A stretch of 64,000 bases of DNA from Campylobacter concisus (GCF_003048375.1 NZ_CP021642.1:62001-126000), one strand, 5' to 3'; positions 35,143 through 44,647 are shown, counted from the stretch's first letter. Numbers and translations are program-made. The notes: generated by a model not told the origin, from the letters alone.

Positions 35143-36809
35143 TAAATTTTATCCTTTATCTGCTCTTTTAGCACACGTTTTAGCACCTTGCCAGTAGCGT
35201 TTCTAGGCAGCTCCTCGGCAAAATAAATACTTTTTGGAATTTTGAAATTTGCTAAATTTTTCTTTAGATGCTCTCTAACCGTCTTTTCATCAAGATCCAT
35301 GCCATCTTTTACCTGTATGAAAGCGACGACCTCTTCGTCTGCATGCACGTCTTTTACGCCGATGACTGCTGCAGCTTCGACTGCTTCAAGCTTATAGATC
35401 ACCTCTTCGATCTCGCGCGGATAGATGTTTATGCCCTTTGATATGATGAGGTCTTTTTTGCGATCAACGATGTAGATAAAGCCCTCTTCATCGATCTTGC
35501 CAAGGTCTCCAGTCTTTAGCCAGCCATTTATGATGGTCTCATCAGTCACACCCGGCATGCCGTAGTAGCCTTGCATGACGCAGTCACCTTTTACGATGAT
35601 CTCGCCTATCTGGCCAACTGGAAGCTCCATCATCTCATCATCTACGATCTTGACCTCATAGCCATTTAACGCTGGGCCCACGCTTAGAAGCTTTTGCTTG
35701 TCAAATAAATTTGCCGCTACGACTGGCGAGCATTCGCTAAGGCCATATCCTTCAACTAGCGTTGCACGCGGGAATTTCACTCTAAAATCATCAATCGTTT
35801 GCTTAGCAAGCGGAGCAGCGCCACTTACAAATAGCCTTATGCGGTTAAACCATCTAAAATACCAAGGAATTTTTGCCTTGCCGATGGCTGTATATATGGC
35901 TGGGATACCCAAAAATACAGTAACTCTTTTAAGTAGCGTCTGTTTTAGCACATTTGAAAATGGAAAGACCGATCTTACGAGCACCATCGAAGCGCCTGCA
36001 TATATCGGTAAAAGCACCATTGCTGTGAGCGTGAAGCTATGAAACATCGGCAAAAATACGATAAATCTATCGCTTTTTTTAACCTTGAAACGCTCATGAG
36101 CGCCGATGACGTTTGAGAAGATATTTTTATAGCTTATCATAGCACCTTTTGGCTTGCCTGTAGTGCCTGAGGTGTAGATGATGTGCATGAGATCGTCTAT
36201 TTTAGGGTATTTCGTGATGCTTAGAGTGTATTTGTGATTTAGCGCTTCGCTGAAATTTACATTTTTTACAAAGCCGTTATTTTCATAGCCCTTGCTCATA
36301 TCCTCTTTTGAAATTTGTGGTGTAGAAGAGAGATACGCACTCTCGCCATACTCCTCATCAACGCTTACATAGTCGTCTTTTGAGGCGCTTTGAAGTTTTT
36401 TTGGCGTTTGACCGATCCAGATGATCTTTCTTAAAATTTCAAGCTCGCTAAGTGCGATTAGCTCCTTTGCAAGTGAGCTAGAGGCGAAAAGCACCCTTGC
36501 ACCGCAGTCATTTAAGATATACTCAAACTCATTTGTTTTTAAAAAGGTATTCATCGGCACCGCAACCGCACCGATAGCCGTGATAGCAAGGTATGAGATG
36601 ATAAATTCTTTCGAATTTGCCACCGCCATAGCCACTTTGTCGCCAAAATTTACTCCGCAAAGCTGCAAGTAAGCCGCCACTTTATCGACGTTTTGCTTTA
36701 TTTCGTGGTATTTTAGCTTCTCTTTTTCGTCAAAGATCGCTATCTGGTTTGGACTCTGCTTTGCTACTTTGGTCAAAATTTCATAAAAATTATTATAAGA
36801 GTATTGCAT
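35142..36809 (-). CDS. fadD: Long-chain fatty-acid--CoA ligase (AMP-binding)
   Basis: 555 residues. Activates fatty acids to acyl-CoA with ATP. Motifs: YTSGTTGKPKGAMISYKN (P-loop), FLPMFHSFTLTAM, VEGYGLSECSP (A5), WLKTGDLGKIDEEGFIYIVDRKKDLIISKG (A7-A8) and the A10 lysine in RNATGKVLKRVL. It lies 8 bases after a FadL-type outer-membrane fatty-acid channel, so uptake and activation are encoded together. No beta-oxidation genes are present here, so the product may feed phospholipid remodelling. Confidence 0.85.
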   Translation of the reverse strand: MQYSYNNFYEILTKVAKQSPNQIAIFDEKEKLKYHEIKQNVDKVAAYLQLCGVNFGDKVAMAVANSKEFIISYLAITAIGAVAVPMNTFLKTNEFEYILNDCGARVLFASSSLAKELIALSELEILRKIIWIGQTPKKLQSASKDDYVSVDEEYGESAYLSSTPQISKEDMSKGYENNGFVKNVNFSEALNHKYTLSITKYPKIDDLMHIIYTSGTTGKPKGAMISYKNIFSNVIGAHERFKVKKSDRFIVFLPMFHSFTLTAMVLLPIYAGASMVLVRSVFPFSNVLKQTLLKRVTVFLGIPAIYTAIGKAKIPWYFRWFNRIRLFVSGAAPLAKQTIDDFRVKFPRATLVEGYGLSECSPVVAANLFDKQKLLSVGPALNGYEVKIVDDEMMELPVGQIGEIIVKGDCVMQGYYGMPGVTDETIINGWLKTGDLGKIDEEGFIYIVDRKKDLIISKGINIYPREIEEVIYKLEAVEAAAVIGVKDVHADEEVVAFIQVKDGMDLDEKTVREHLKKNLANFKIPKSIYFAEELPRNATGKVLKRVLKEQIKDKI

Positions 36810-36817
36810 TTTTAGCC

Positions 36818-38041
36818 CTAGAAAGAGTATTTAAATGTCATTGCAGCTATCTGAACGCTACTTGCGTCAAATTCGCCAGACATTGAGCCAGCGCCAGTTT
36901 TTATATCTGTCGCACGCTTTTTGTCTCGGTGCTGATAGAGATAGCCTAGTCCTAGCTCTAAATTCGGCGTAAATTTATAGTTTGCCCCAAACGAATATGC
37001 CTGAGAGGTGGTGTTTGGAAGCTCTAAGCCAGTATGCTCGCTGCTAGTGATATCCTCATCGTATGAAAAGCCAGCCATTAGCCTAAGCTTCTCATTTACG
37101 TCGTAAGCAAGACCTATCCTATATGTGTTTGTATCTTTTGCATTTTTAACGACTGGATCGTCCATTAGTTTTACGAAAGCAGGATGTGAATGATCCGCCG
37201 TCTTATCATTATATTCAAAGTCATAATCTTTAAATTTAGACCAGTAAGTCCTCTCGAAAGCAAGCAAAAGGGTAAAATCACTAAATTTATATCCAGTCGC
37301 AAGCACTAGCTGTGCAGGTAGGGGGATCTTGACACTAGTTTTGCCATGATAGCTAAAAGGTGCTCCGTTAAAATCGGCATCGGTATTGCCTTTTAGCTCC
37401 ATATCAACATTTGAGCGGTAAGTCACTGCAAAGCTTAGCTCCTCGATAGGTCTATATGTAAGAGCGACGTTGTAGCCGTAGTTTATGCCATCACCTTGTA
37501 TCTCTCTGTAGCCAAAACGTCCAAAATCACTTGCTATCTTGCCCTTGCTATAAACGCCTCTAGCGCCCAGAGCAATGGCAAGTTTGTCATTTATGCGGTA
37601 AGCCACGGTTGGATTTAGCTCGACAACTTGTAGTTTGAACCTCTTGCCAGTAAAAGCAGTCTCTGGATCCTCCCACGAGATGCCAACAGCAGCGGGCACA
37701 GCAAGAGCTAGTCCAAATCTCCAGTTTTCATAAATTTCTGGCGTTACAAAGCTAAATGTGCCAGCTAGTGAGTCAAATTTCTCTGAGCTGTAGCTCTTGC
37801 CACCATCGCTTTTAAAGTCGATGGAATTTATATGAAACCAACCAAGCGTGCTTTCAAAATGGTGAAGCCCGTCTAAAAACATCATATTTGCAGGGTTAAA
37901 ATAAGCCGCATCAGCCCCAAAACTAAAGGCTACGTTACTAGCAGCAAGCCCTAAAGAGTCAGCACTTTGCTCAGGGACCTTGTAACCCCCAGCATTTAAT
38001 AATGAACAAGTCGCAACAATGCTTAAAAGCACTCTTTTCAT
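36818..38041 (-). CDS. FadL/OmpP1-type outer-membrane transporter
   Basis: 407 residues. Signal peptide [18 protein letters not shown], then the FadL hatch motif near the start ([28 protein letters not shown] with the NPA triplet) and alternating beta strands ending in the C-terminal phenylalanine (MTFKYSF). A 14-strand barrel that moves fatty acids or hydrophobic compounds across the outer membrane. Start overlaps the nfo stop by 4 bases. Confidence 0.88.
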   Translation of the reverse strand: MKRVLLSIVATCSLLNAGGYKVPEQSADSLGLAASNVAFSFGADAAYFNPANMMFLDGLHHFESTLGWFHINSIDFKSDGGKSYSSEKFDSLAGTFSFVTPEIYENWRFGLALAVPAAVGISWEDPETAFTGKRFKLQVVELNPTVAYRINDKLAIALGARGVYSKGKIASDFGRFGYREIQGDGINYGYNVALTYRPIEELSFAVTYRSNVDMELKGNTDADFNGAPFSYHGKTSVKIPLPAQLVLATGYKFSDFTLLLAFERTYWSKFKDYDFEYNDKTADHSHPAFVKLMDDPVVKNAKDTNTYRIGLAYDVNEKLRLMAGFSYDEDITSSEHTGLELPNTTSQAYSFGANYKFTPNLELGLGYLYQHRDKKRATDIKTGAGSMSGEFDASSVQIAAMTFKYSF

Positions 38042-38889
38042 AGCTTTTCCTTTTCTAGGTTTCTTAAAATTTTGATCTCATCTTCCCAAATGCTCTCATC
38101 AATCGTCTCTAAAATTAAGGGAATTTCGCCTATTTTATCATCATTTATTATATTTTCAAAAGCGCCAAGTCCAAGCTCGCCCTTGCCAAGGCTCTCATGC
38201 CTATCTTTTTTTGAGCCAAGACCAAATTTAGCGTCATTTAGGTGCATGCCAGATAGAAATTTATAGCCGATGATCGCATCAAATTCGCCCATCGTCTTAG
38301 CGTAAGCCTCTTTACTTCTTAGATCGTACCCAGCGGCAAATGCGTGGCAAGTGTCGATGCAAACGCCAACTCTGCTCTCATCATCCACACGCTCGATCAG
38401 ATACGCCAGCTGTGCAAAATCAAAGCCTAAATTTGAGCCTTGTGCGGCTGTGTTTTCGATGACTAGTTTTACACCGCTTGTTCGTTTTAGCGCTTCGTTT
38501 ATGCATCTTGCGATGTTATCTAGGCACTCATTTTGGCTTATTTGCTTTAGGTGTGAGCCTGGGTGAAAATTTAAAAGCTTTAGTCCAAGCTTGCTAGCCC
38601 GCTCTATCTCGTCGATAAAGGCTTCAAGGGATTTAGCTCTTGTCTCTTTTTCTGGATGGCCTAAATTTATGAGGTAGCTTGCGTGTGGCAAGACGTGATC
38701 GGCGCTTATGCCAGAGGCTTTTAAATTTGCTTTAAACTGCTCTATCTCGCCCTCGCTTAGCTCTTTTGCGCTCCATTGGCGCTGGTTTTTTGTAAAAAGT
38801 GCAAAGGCATTTGCTCCTATTTTTGCAGCATTTATCGGTGCGTTAGATACGCCTCCAGCCGCGCTTACGTGAGCCCCAATGTATCTCAT
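38038..38889 (-). CDS. nfo: Deoxyribonuclease IV (endonuclease IV)
   Basis: 283 residues. AP endonuclease of base-excision repair. The three zinc clusters are readable: GAHVSAAGG at the start, [56 protein letters not shown] and LILETID. Complete. Its 4-base overlaps with the lipoprotein gene and FadL place it, oddly, in an envelope operon. Xth at 12109 is the second AP endonuclease in the window. Confidence 0.95.
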   Translation of the reverse strand: MRYIGAHVSAAGGVSNAPINAAKIGANAFALFTKNQRQWSAKELSEGEIEQFKANLKASGISADHVLPHASYLINLGHPEKETRAKSLEAFIDEIERASKLGLKLLNFHPGSHLKQISQNECLDNIARCINEALKRTSGVKLVIENTAAQGSNLGFDFAQLAYLIERVDDESRVGVCIDTCHAFAAGYDLRSKEAYAKTMGEFDAIIGYKFLSGMHLNDAKFGLGSKKDRHESLGKGELGLGAFENIINDDKIGEIPLILETIDESIWEDEIKILRNLEKEKL

Positions 38890-39356
38890 TTTAACTCTTT
38901 TATTATCACTTTTATTTTATTTTTGCTGTCGATAAATTTGACGTAGTTATCGCAAACTTCGTATTTTATAAAATAAGAACTTAGATCTTGTCTAAAGCCG
39001 CACTCCGTGGTGCTCAGATCTTTGCCGTCATAAATTTTTTGCCTTTGCAAAATCTCTTCAAAAAGGCTCTCATAATGTGGCGCTAGAAAAAATTTCTCGT
39101 TAAATTCAGTCTTTTTAAAACAAGCGCCATTTACACAAATTTTGTCCTTTATGTTGATATTTGCGGTATTTACGCCAGAGCTATAAATTTGCAAATTTAG
39201 ATCATTTTTGTATGTGTGAAAAAATCCAACATCATTTATCTTTATCATCGGAGAAAATAAAGTGACCTGAAAAGCTTGCGAGCTTTGCGGTGTTTTAGTC
39301 GCAACACAGCCTGAAAAAATGAGAGCAGATAATAAAACAAGTGAAAATTTCTTCAA
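38886..39356 (-). CDS. Putative lipoprotein
   Basis: 156 residues. Signal peptide with lipobox: [17 protein letters not shown], so lipid attachment at Cys17 is predicted. The mature part has four cysteines ([11 protein letters not shown] and [15 protein letters not shown]) that could form disulphide bonds. No domain recognised. First gene of the five-gene operon; 4-base overlap with nfo. Confidence 0.75.
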   Translation of the reverse strand: MKKFSLVLLSALIFSGCVATKTPQSSQAFQVTLFSPMIKINDVGFFHTYKNDLNLQIYSSGVNTANINIKDKICVNGACFKKTEFNEKFFLAPHYESLFEEILQRQKIYDGKDLSTTECGFRQDLSSYFIKYEVCDNYVKFIDSKNKIKVIIKELK

Positions 39357-39394
39357 CGATTTGTCCTTTTATGTAAATTTAAGTTAAAAAGTAA

Positions 39395-39400
39395 TATAAT
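39395..39400 (+). promoter_or_regulatory. -10 box TATAAT for tRNA-Glu
   Basis: Perfect TATAAT 22 bases before the mature tRNA start. Confidence 0.6.
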
Positions 39401-39421
39401 CCCAACTTCATAACCGACCGT

Positions 39422-39496
39422 GGCCCATTCGTCTAGCGGTTAGGACATCGCCCTTTCACGGCGGTAACACGAGTTCGAGTCTCGTATGGGTCACCA
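39422..39496 (+). tRNA. tRNA-Glu (TTC)
   Basis: 75 bases including an encoded CCA. Acceptor stem GGCCCAT/ATGGGTC with one G-T pair; anticodon stem TCGCC/GGCGG with loop CTTTCAC gives anticodon TTC; T-arm GAGTTCGAGTC. Read directly from the sequence. Confidence 0.97.
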
Positions 39497-39661
39497 CTTC
39501 TAAAAGACAAAATCTTATCCACATAAGCTTTAAAATCTAGTTAATCCAAATTTCAAGATTTCTAAAAACAAATTCCTAAATTTTCGTTTTGTAAAAAGAG
39601 ATCAAATTTCACGTCTAGCAAAATTTAAAAAAGAGGTTTCGCACGAGTATAAAAGCAAAAA

Positions 39662-39701
39662 GCAGTTAAATTTAGTTTTTTATAGGCTCTAAATTAACTG
39701 C
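39662..39701 (-). terminator. Rho-independent terminator of the PAS-GGDEF-EAL operon
   Basis: A 13-base-pair stem with one bulged base (GCAGTTAAATTTAG/CTAAATTAACTGC), 13-base loop; in the minus-strand direction it is followed by TTTTTGCTTTT. Lies 5 bases after the stop codon. Confidence 0.8.
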
Positions 39702-39706
39702 AAAAT

Positions 39707-42124
39707 TTACATCTGATGTGGCTTGCCTAGTAAAAATCCCTGCGCGTATGAAATTCCAAATTTCTTTATATATTCTAAAATTTCTTCGTTGCTCACAAAC
39801 TCAGCCACTATCTTATAGCCTTGTCTTCTAGCAAAGCTCACGATAGTCTCAACCAAAACCCTTGCGTTTTCATCGGTTGGTAGCTTTTTGATGATCGAGC
39901 CATCTATCTTGATGTTATCTATATCAAGCTCTAAAATTCGGTAGTAGTTAGAGTAGCCAGAGCCAAAGTCGTCGATTGAGATTTTACATCCATATTTTTT
40001 AGCTCTTTTTATAAATTCATTTGCCATGCCGTAGTCGCTAAGCTCTTCGCTCTCTAGCATCTCAAAGCAAACTCTACTAGGATCTGGACAGCTCTCTAGC
40101 TTTTCATCTAAAATTTCTCTAACACCTGGATCGGTTAGATCCGAGCTTGAGAGGTTGATAGAAAATGTATAGTCTGGATATTTTTTCACTAGATCAAAGG
40201 CTAGAGCGATCACCTTTTTTGTTATCTGAAGGTAAAGTTGTGTTTTCATCGCGATCTCTAAAAACTCGCCTGGGTAGCGGATCTTGCCATTTTGATCGAC
40301 TATGCGCACCAAAACTTCGTAGTATTTTGCCTCTGTTTCATTTTCATGCACGTTAAAAATTCCCTGACACTCGACTATCACCTTGTCGTTTTCTAGAGCG
40401 TACTCGATGAGTTCGGTTATGAGTTGGTTTTTATAGTATCTCATCTCGATCGCGTCATTTTCTAGGTAGTAGTAGATCTCGTTGCCGCTATCGCTTGCTT
40501 GTTGATTAGCTAGGATCGACTGCATTAGGCGGTTTGTTTGCGGTGTGTCATTTGACAAAGAGACGCCAAGAGTTATCTTGATGCCAGGCAGGTTTTCAAA
40601 TTTACCGTCTATCTCGATATTCATCCTACTAAAGTTAAAATACTCTTTTATAAAGCCGATATCTCTAACGATGTCATCGCCTTGATACCAGATGTAAAAC
40701 GCATCATCTTGAAACCTAAATAGCTCAGCATTTATAGAGTAGGTATCAACGCAGAGCTTTAGCGTATTTGCCACTGCTTTTAGCATGGCTTCGATGACCT
40801 TGTTTTGGTAGAAAAATCTTAGCATCTTATAGTTTTTGATGCTTATGCTGATCAAAATTCCATCTTTTTTCGCCTCTACCATCTCAGTTAGGGCAAAGTA
40901 GTTGCCAAAGCCAGTTAGCTTGTCGATTGATGATTGAATTTTTATCTGCTCATTTTTTTGAGTTAGCTCTTTAAGCATGCTAAGCTCTTTTGTCCTATCA
41001 AGCTTTATAGCCATGTATCCTTCTAGCTTGCCCTCAAAGAAAAATGGCGCAAAACGCACCTTTTCATAGAGCAGTTTGCCGCTTTTTGTCCTGCTTATTA
41101 GCTCGTCGCTCTCCCATGAGATGTGCTTATTTATAGCATTTCTTATCTCAGCGTAAAAGCTCTCTGGGTGCATATTTGATTTTAAAATTTTAGGACTTTT
41201 GCCGACAACATCTTTTAGTTTATAGCCAGTTTTTGACTCAAAGGTTTTATTTACATATAAAATTTTATTGTCATTGTCGCAAAAGACTATCGAGCTGTGT
41301 CCTGCATCCACAGTCGTTTTTAGTAGTTTTATCTGCTTTAGCTGTTTAGTTAGCACCCTTGCTTGGTAAAAGGCCAGTGCGCAAAATAGCACGAAGCTTA
41401 TAAAACAAAGCACTTGCATTATCACTATATTTCGTATCATTATGCTGTAAGAGGCTAGGGTGTCATCTCTAAATTTTCTTAGTGTTTTTCCAAGTTTTAG
41501 ATCAACAGAGTCTTGAGCTACGGCACTTAGTTTTTTTGCAAATTCAAGCGCGTAAGTTGCCTTATTTAGCACCAAGATCGCTTTTGTGTCGTATCTGTAG
41601 ATATCTTTATATTTTTCTATCTGCTCTTTTGTTTGATTTAGCGTCTCAGGGCTGATTATGGCTGAGCTTTTTATCGCGTGAAATATCACATTAAGTGCAT
41701 CTAGCTTCTTCTCTGATGCTATTTCAAACTCACCTGATAAGATATAAGCAGCCATTGACGAGCTAGCGTAGTTTGACCTATCTACAAGCCTTTGTTTTTT
41801 TAAAAAGTCGTCGTTTATGACCTTTAAAGTTTTGGCATTTTTCTCTTGGTAAAAGACATGTATGATCTCGTTTAGCTCATCAAGTCTGGTTAAATTTTGA
41901 TCAAAACTTTTTAAATTTTTATTTACATCGTCGTAGTTTAGACGAAGTACGTTATTTTCTAAGCTAAAGCTTAGCTCGTTATCTAGCAAGATAAGGCTTA
42001 AGATCGTATCGTTAAATTTACTAACAGCAGTAACAGCTCTATTTGCCATATAGATGTAAGCTGAGCTAAAGAAAAAGACGATCGCTAGGACGATTAAGAT
42101 GATATTTGCTTGTCTTTTATTCAT
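39707..42124 (-). CDS. Membrane PAS-GGDEF-EAL signalling protein (probable DAHL sensor domain)
   Basis: 805 residues. Two membrane helices (about 7-29 and 232-252) enclose a helical periplasmic region of some 200 residues that looks like a DAHL-type sensor. A PAS domain follows (about 270-380: GHSSIVFCDNDNKILYVNKTFESKTGY), then a GGDEF domain whose signature is degenerate (FQDDAFYI), then an EAL domain with YEVLVR in place of EALLR, FEMLES, IDDFGSGYSN, IKIDGSII and AEFV. Most catalytic EAL residues are kept, so phosphodiesterase activity is likely while cyclase activity is not. Overlaps the di-haem peroxidase gene by 8 bases. Confidence 0.85.
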   Translation of the reverse strand: MNKRQANIILIVLAIVFFFSSAYIYMANRAVTAVSKFNDTILSLILLDNELSFSLENNVLRLNYDDVNKNLKSFDQNLTRLDELNEIIHVFYQEKNAKTLKVINDDFLKKQRLVDRSNYASSSMAAYILSGEFEIASEKKLDALNVIFHAIKSSAIISPETLNQTKEQIEKYKDIYRYDTKAILVLNKATYALEFAKKLSAVAQDSVDLKLGKTLRKFRDDTLASYSIMIRNIVIMQVLCFISFVLFCALAFYQARVLTKQLKQIKLLKTTVDAGHSSIVFCDNDNKILYVNKTFESKTGYKLKDVVGKSPKILKSNMHPESFYAEIRNAINKHISWESDELISRTKSGKLLYEKVRFAPFFFEGKLEGYMAIKLDRTKELSMLKELTQKNEQIKIQSSIDKLTGFGNYFALTEMVEAKKDGILISISIKNYKMLRFFYQNKVIEAMLKAVANTLKLCVDTYSINAELFRFQDDAFYIWYQGDDIVRDIGFIKEYFNFSRMNIEIDGKFENLPGIKITLGVSLSNDTPQTNRLMQSILANQQASDSGNEIYYYLENDAIEMRYYKNQLITELIEYALENDKVIVECQGIFNVHENETEAKYYEVLVRIVDQNGKIRYPGEFLEIAMKTQLYLQITKKVIALAFDLVKKYPDYTFSINLSSSDLTDPGVREILDEKLESCPDPSRVCFEMLESEELSDYGMANEFIKRAKKYGCKISIDDFGSGYSNYYRILELDIDNIKIDGSIIKKLPTDENARVLVETIVSFARRQGYKIVAEFVSNEEILEYIKKFGISYAQGFLLGKPHQM

Positions 42125-42980
42125 TTAGTATCCTAGGTCTGCGTCCATTTAGCGTTTGCAAAAATTTATAAATTTGCCCCAACTCTTCGCTACTTAGTGT
42201 GTGGATCAGCTGATGATAGCTCACAAAGCCTATGACCTCTTTTAGATCGCTCATTTCGCCACTGCTTAGATATGGAGCCGTTCTTGTTACATTTCTAAGC
42301 GAAGGCACACGCATAAGGCGTCTGCTCTCACCTGCATCTTTTAAGCCTACGTTTTGCATCAAATTTCCGCCTAAATTTCTACCATTGTGGCATGCCACAC
42401 AGCCTATTTTATTAAAGAGCTCAAAGCCCTTTTTCGCCTCAGCATTTATGGAGTCATCATTGCCAGCTAGATACTCATCAAATGGCGAATCAATGCTCAA
42501 AACCGCCTTTTCAAATTCCACCAAAGCATCTACTATATTCTCGTAGTTTATGCCATCACCATATGCGTCATTAAATAAAATCGCATACTCGCCTATGCTT
42601 TTTACTTTTTTTACTATCTCATCTTTGTTTGAATTTAGCTCATTTCTAGAATTTATCGACTCTTTTACCTGATCTTTTAAGCTTCTTACCCTGCCATCAG
42701 TAAAAAATAGAAAATTTAAAGCCGAATTTAGCACGCTAGGCGGGTTTATGACGCCCTTTTGGCTAGTGTAAGATGAGTTTGTACCACTTAAATTCCAGTA
42801 TAAGTTGTGGCAAGTTTCGCATGAGTAGTTTTCGGTGGTGCTTAGCCTTTTGTCAAAAAAGAGCTTTTTGCCGATGTAGGCTTGTTTTTCGTCATATTTT
42901 GATGAAAGCACTGGCTCAAATGATGAATTTGCGCTCAAAATACAAAAAGATACTACCATCCAAAATAAAACTTTTTTCAT
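42117..42980 (-). CDS. Di-haem cytochrome c peroxidase family protein
   Basis: 287 residues. Signal peptide MKKVLFWMVVSFCILSANS; two CxxCH haem motifs, CETCH near residue 54 and CVACH near residue 196. The KLFFDKRLSTTENYSC and NPPSVLNSALNFLFFTDGR segments are those of the CcpA/MauG family. Shorter than the usual 330-residue CcpA. Periplasmic; reduces H2O2 or oxidises a partner. Cotranscribed with the signalling protein, a pairing that suggests redox or peroxide sensing. Confidence 0.85.
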   Translation of the reverse strand: MKKVLFWMVVSFCILSANSSFEPVLSSKYDEKQAYIGKKLFFDKRLSTTENYSCETCHNLYWNLSGTNSSYTSQKGVINPPSVLNSALNFLFFTDGRVRSLKDQVKESINSRNELNSNKDEIVKKVKSIGEYAILFNDAYGDGINYENIVDALVEFEKAVLSIDSPFDEYLAGNDDSINAEAKKGFELFNKIGCVACHNGRNLGGNLMQNVGLKDAGESRRLMRVPSLRNVTRTAPYLSSGEMSDLKEVIGFVSYHQLIHTLSSEELGQIYKFLQTLNGRRPRILNE

Positions 42981-43090
42981 AAAATCTCCATATTCTTGAG
43001 CGTCATTATAGCGGAATTCTTTTTCATAACTACCAAATCGGCTAAATTGTAAAAAATTTAGTTTTTATTTGTCTTTTGAAAAAAATGTTG

Positions 43091-43096
43091 TATAAT
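43091..43096 (+). promoter_or_regulatory. -10 box TATAAT for the first pseudopilin gene
   Basis: Perfect TATAAT 35 bases before the ATG, preceded by periodic T-runs but no -35 box; the ribosome site AAGGAGGAACC is the strongest in the window. Confidence 0.65.
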
Positions 43097-43130
43097 CCGC
43101 GAAAAATTACACAAATTTCAAGGAGGAACC

Positions 43131-43622
43131 ATGAAAAAAGGTTTTACAATGATCGAGTTGATCTTCGTGATCGTCATTTTAGGCATATTAGCCGCAGTCG
43201 CTATACCAAGACTAGCTGCAACAAGGGACGATGCAGAGATAGCTAAAGTTGCTACAAATATACAAACGCTTGTTTCTGACCTAGGCTCTTACTACACTTC
43301 ACAAGGTAAGTTTAAAGAGGCAAGTGGTGCTACGGCTGCTGCTGATGGCGAAGTAACAGCTGATTTTGCGCAAATGACAAATGTTCCAAATCCTGTTAAA
43401 GCTAAGAACGAAGAGTGTCTAAATTTAGGTACAGTAAATAATAAAAACGGTACTGTTGGAGCTACTATTAAAGTTGGCGGACTATGTCAATCAGTATGGA
43501 ATTTACCTTCTATGAGAAGTATAGCGGCGCTAATAACAGGTACCACAACTGCATCTAATGCTGACGTTGCAGCTGCTAATGGTAAATTAAAATTTGGTGG
43601 TACTGGCATTAAGTGGGAATAA
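43131..43622 (+). CDS. Type IV pilin-like / type II secretion pseudopilin
   Basis: 163 residues. Classic class III signal MKKG-FTMIELIFVIVILGILAAVAIP: cleavage after Gly4, Glu5 and Pro22 of the mature chain all present. Then an alpha helix and a Cys-containing C-terminal part (NEECLNLG, GLCQSVW). Likely a component of the competence or type II-like (Cts) system. Strong ribosome site and own terminator. The next gene is a diverged copy. Confidence 0.88.
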   Translation: MKKGFTMIELIFVIVILGILAAVAIPRLAATRDDAEIAKVATNIQTLVSDLGSYYTSQGKFKEASGATAAADGEVTADFAQMTNVPNPVKAKNEECLNLGTVNNKNGTVGATIKVGGLCQSVWNLPSMRSIAALITGTTTASNADVAAANGKLKFGGTGIKWE

Positions 43623-43641
43623 CTTTTAACCTTTACTTATT

Positions 43642-43660
43642 GGCAAGGAAATTCCTTGCC
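43642..43660 (+). terminator. Hairpin after the first pseudopilin gene
   Basis: Perfect inverted repeat (GGCAAGG/CCTTGCC, extendable to nine pairs) with a 5-base loop, followed by ACTCTTCTTT. Confidence 0.75.
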
Positions 43661-43713
43661 ACTCTTCTTTAACTTAATTTCAAAATTTATCTTTCATTTA
43701 TAAAAATTCTAGC

Positions 43714-43719
43714 TATAAT
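43714..43719 (+). promoter_or_regulatory. -10 box TATAAT for the second pseudopilin gene
   Basis: Perfect TATAAT 30 bases before the ATG at 43749. Confidence 0.55.
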
Positions 43720-43748
43720 CTCGCAACTTCAAATTCAAGGATGAAGTA

Positions 43749-44219
43749 ATGAAAAAGGCCTTTACAATGATTGAGCCAATTTTTGTAATAGTCATTATGG
43801 GAATACTGACCGCAGTTATCATCTCTAAGATAAACGCCACAAGAGAGGACGCCAAGCTTACAAAAGTTATGTCAGAGATAGCAGTTGCAATTCAAGACAT
43901 AAATACCTACTACATATCAGAAGGCAAGCTGGCTATTGACACCAAAAATAACAGAGTTGATTTTAGAGTGATGACAAATGCTGGGGTTGTAGATAGCTCT
44001 GGTGATCTTGGCTTTTTTGCTAAAAATGAAAAGTGCATTTCATTAAAATTCTTTGCCGCAGACCAAAGCTGCTTGGGAGTAGATATTAGCGAGCAAGGCC
44101 TATGTAAAAAACTTTGGGAAGCTCCAGAATTTAAGCGCTTTAGTCAGACCATGATAAAGCCAGCACAAGGAGCATTGCCAGCTCATATCAGCTTTAGCGC
44201 TGTTCGCATCGTTTTTTAG
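43749..44219 (+). CDS. Diverged pseudopilin-like protein
   Basis: 156 residues, evidently a paralogue of the upstream pseudopilin: MKKA-FTMIEPIFVIVIMGILTAVIIS, NEKCISL and GLCKKLWEAPEF align with NEECLNL and GLCQSVWNLPSM. Glu5 is kept, but the -1 Gly is Ala, residue 6 is Pro and the helix-breaking Pro22 is Ser. These changes could alter membrane helix shape or assembly. It has its own -10 box. Function as a minor pilin is possible but unproven. Confidence 0.8.
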   Translation: MKKAFTMIEPIFVIVIMGILTAVIISKINATREDAKLTKVMSEIAVAIQDINTYYISEGKLAIDTKNNRVDFRVMTNAGVVDSSGDLGFFAKNEKCISLKFFAADQSCLGVDISEQGLCKKLWEAPEFKRFSQTMIKPAQGALPAHISFSAVRIVF

Positions 44220-44308
44220 CTAGATGTTTTTTCAAAAAGCTTTAAAGTCTAAAATTTACACTTAATTCTTGAAATTTTATAAAAATAAAGTCTAAAACTA
44301 ATTTTTTC

Positions 44309-44337
44309 TTGACAACAATAACATTTTTAGATACAAT
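44309..44337 (+). promoter_or_regulatory. Sigma-70 promoter of the tRNA cluster
   Basis: TTGACA (44309-44314), 17-base spacer, TACAAT (44332-44337); the only textbook -35/-10 pair I found, as expected for a strong stable-RNA promoter. It is 48 bases upstream of tRNA-Pro. Confidence 0.8.
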
Positions 44338-44385
44338 GCGACTTTTTAATGAGGTAGTGGCATAAACTTACAAACACGACTCAGG

Positions 44386-44463
44386 CGGGGTGTAGCGCAG
44401 TCTGGTTAGCGCATCTGGTTTGGGACCAGAGGGCCGAAGGTTCGAATCCTTTCACCCCGACCA
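44386..44463 (+). tRNA. tRNA-Pro (TGG)
   Basis: 78 bases with CCA. Acceptor CGGGGTG/CACCCCG; anticodon loop TTTGGGA gives TGG; T-loop TTCGAAT. First of five clustered tRNAs. Confidence 0.97.
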
Positions 44464-44471
44464 TGTTAAAT

Positions 44472-44549
44472 GGTGAGTGTAGCTCAGTCGGTTAGAGCAT
44501 CAGATTGTGGTCCTGAGGGTCGTGGGTTCGATTCCCATCACTCACCCCA
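44472..44549 (+). tRNA. tRNA-His (GTG)
   Basis: 78 bases with the extra G-1 and an encoded CCA. Acceptor GTGAGTG/CACTCAC with G-1 opposite C73; anticodon loop read as TTGTGGT, anticodon GTG. Confidence 0.96.
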
Positions 44550-44555
44550 TTTTGG

Positions 44556-44632
44556 GCGCTCGTAGCTCAATTGGATAGAGCGACAGACTTCGGATCTGTA
44601 GGTTATGGGTTCGACTCCTATCGGGCGCGCCA
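44556..44632 (+). tRNA. tRNA-Arg (TCG)
   Basis: 77 bases with CCA. Acceptor GCGCTCG/CGGGCGC; anticodon stem ACAGA/TCTGT, loop CTTCGGA, anticodon TCG. Confidence 0.96.
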
Positions 44633-44647
44633 CTTGAAAGACTTTAT

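Noticed and set aside
36421-36672. Reading frame of 83 codons opposite fadD
   Set aside because: Antisense shadow of a well-supported gene.
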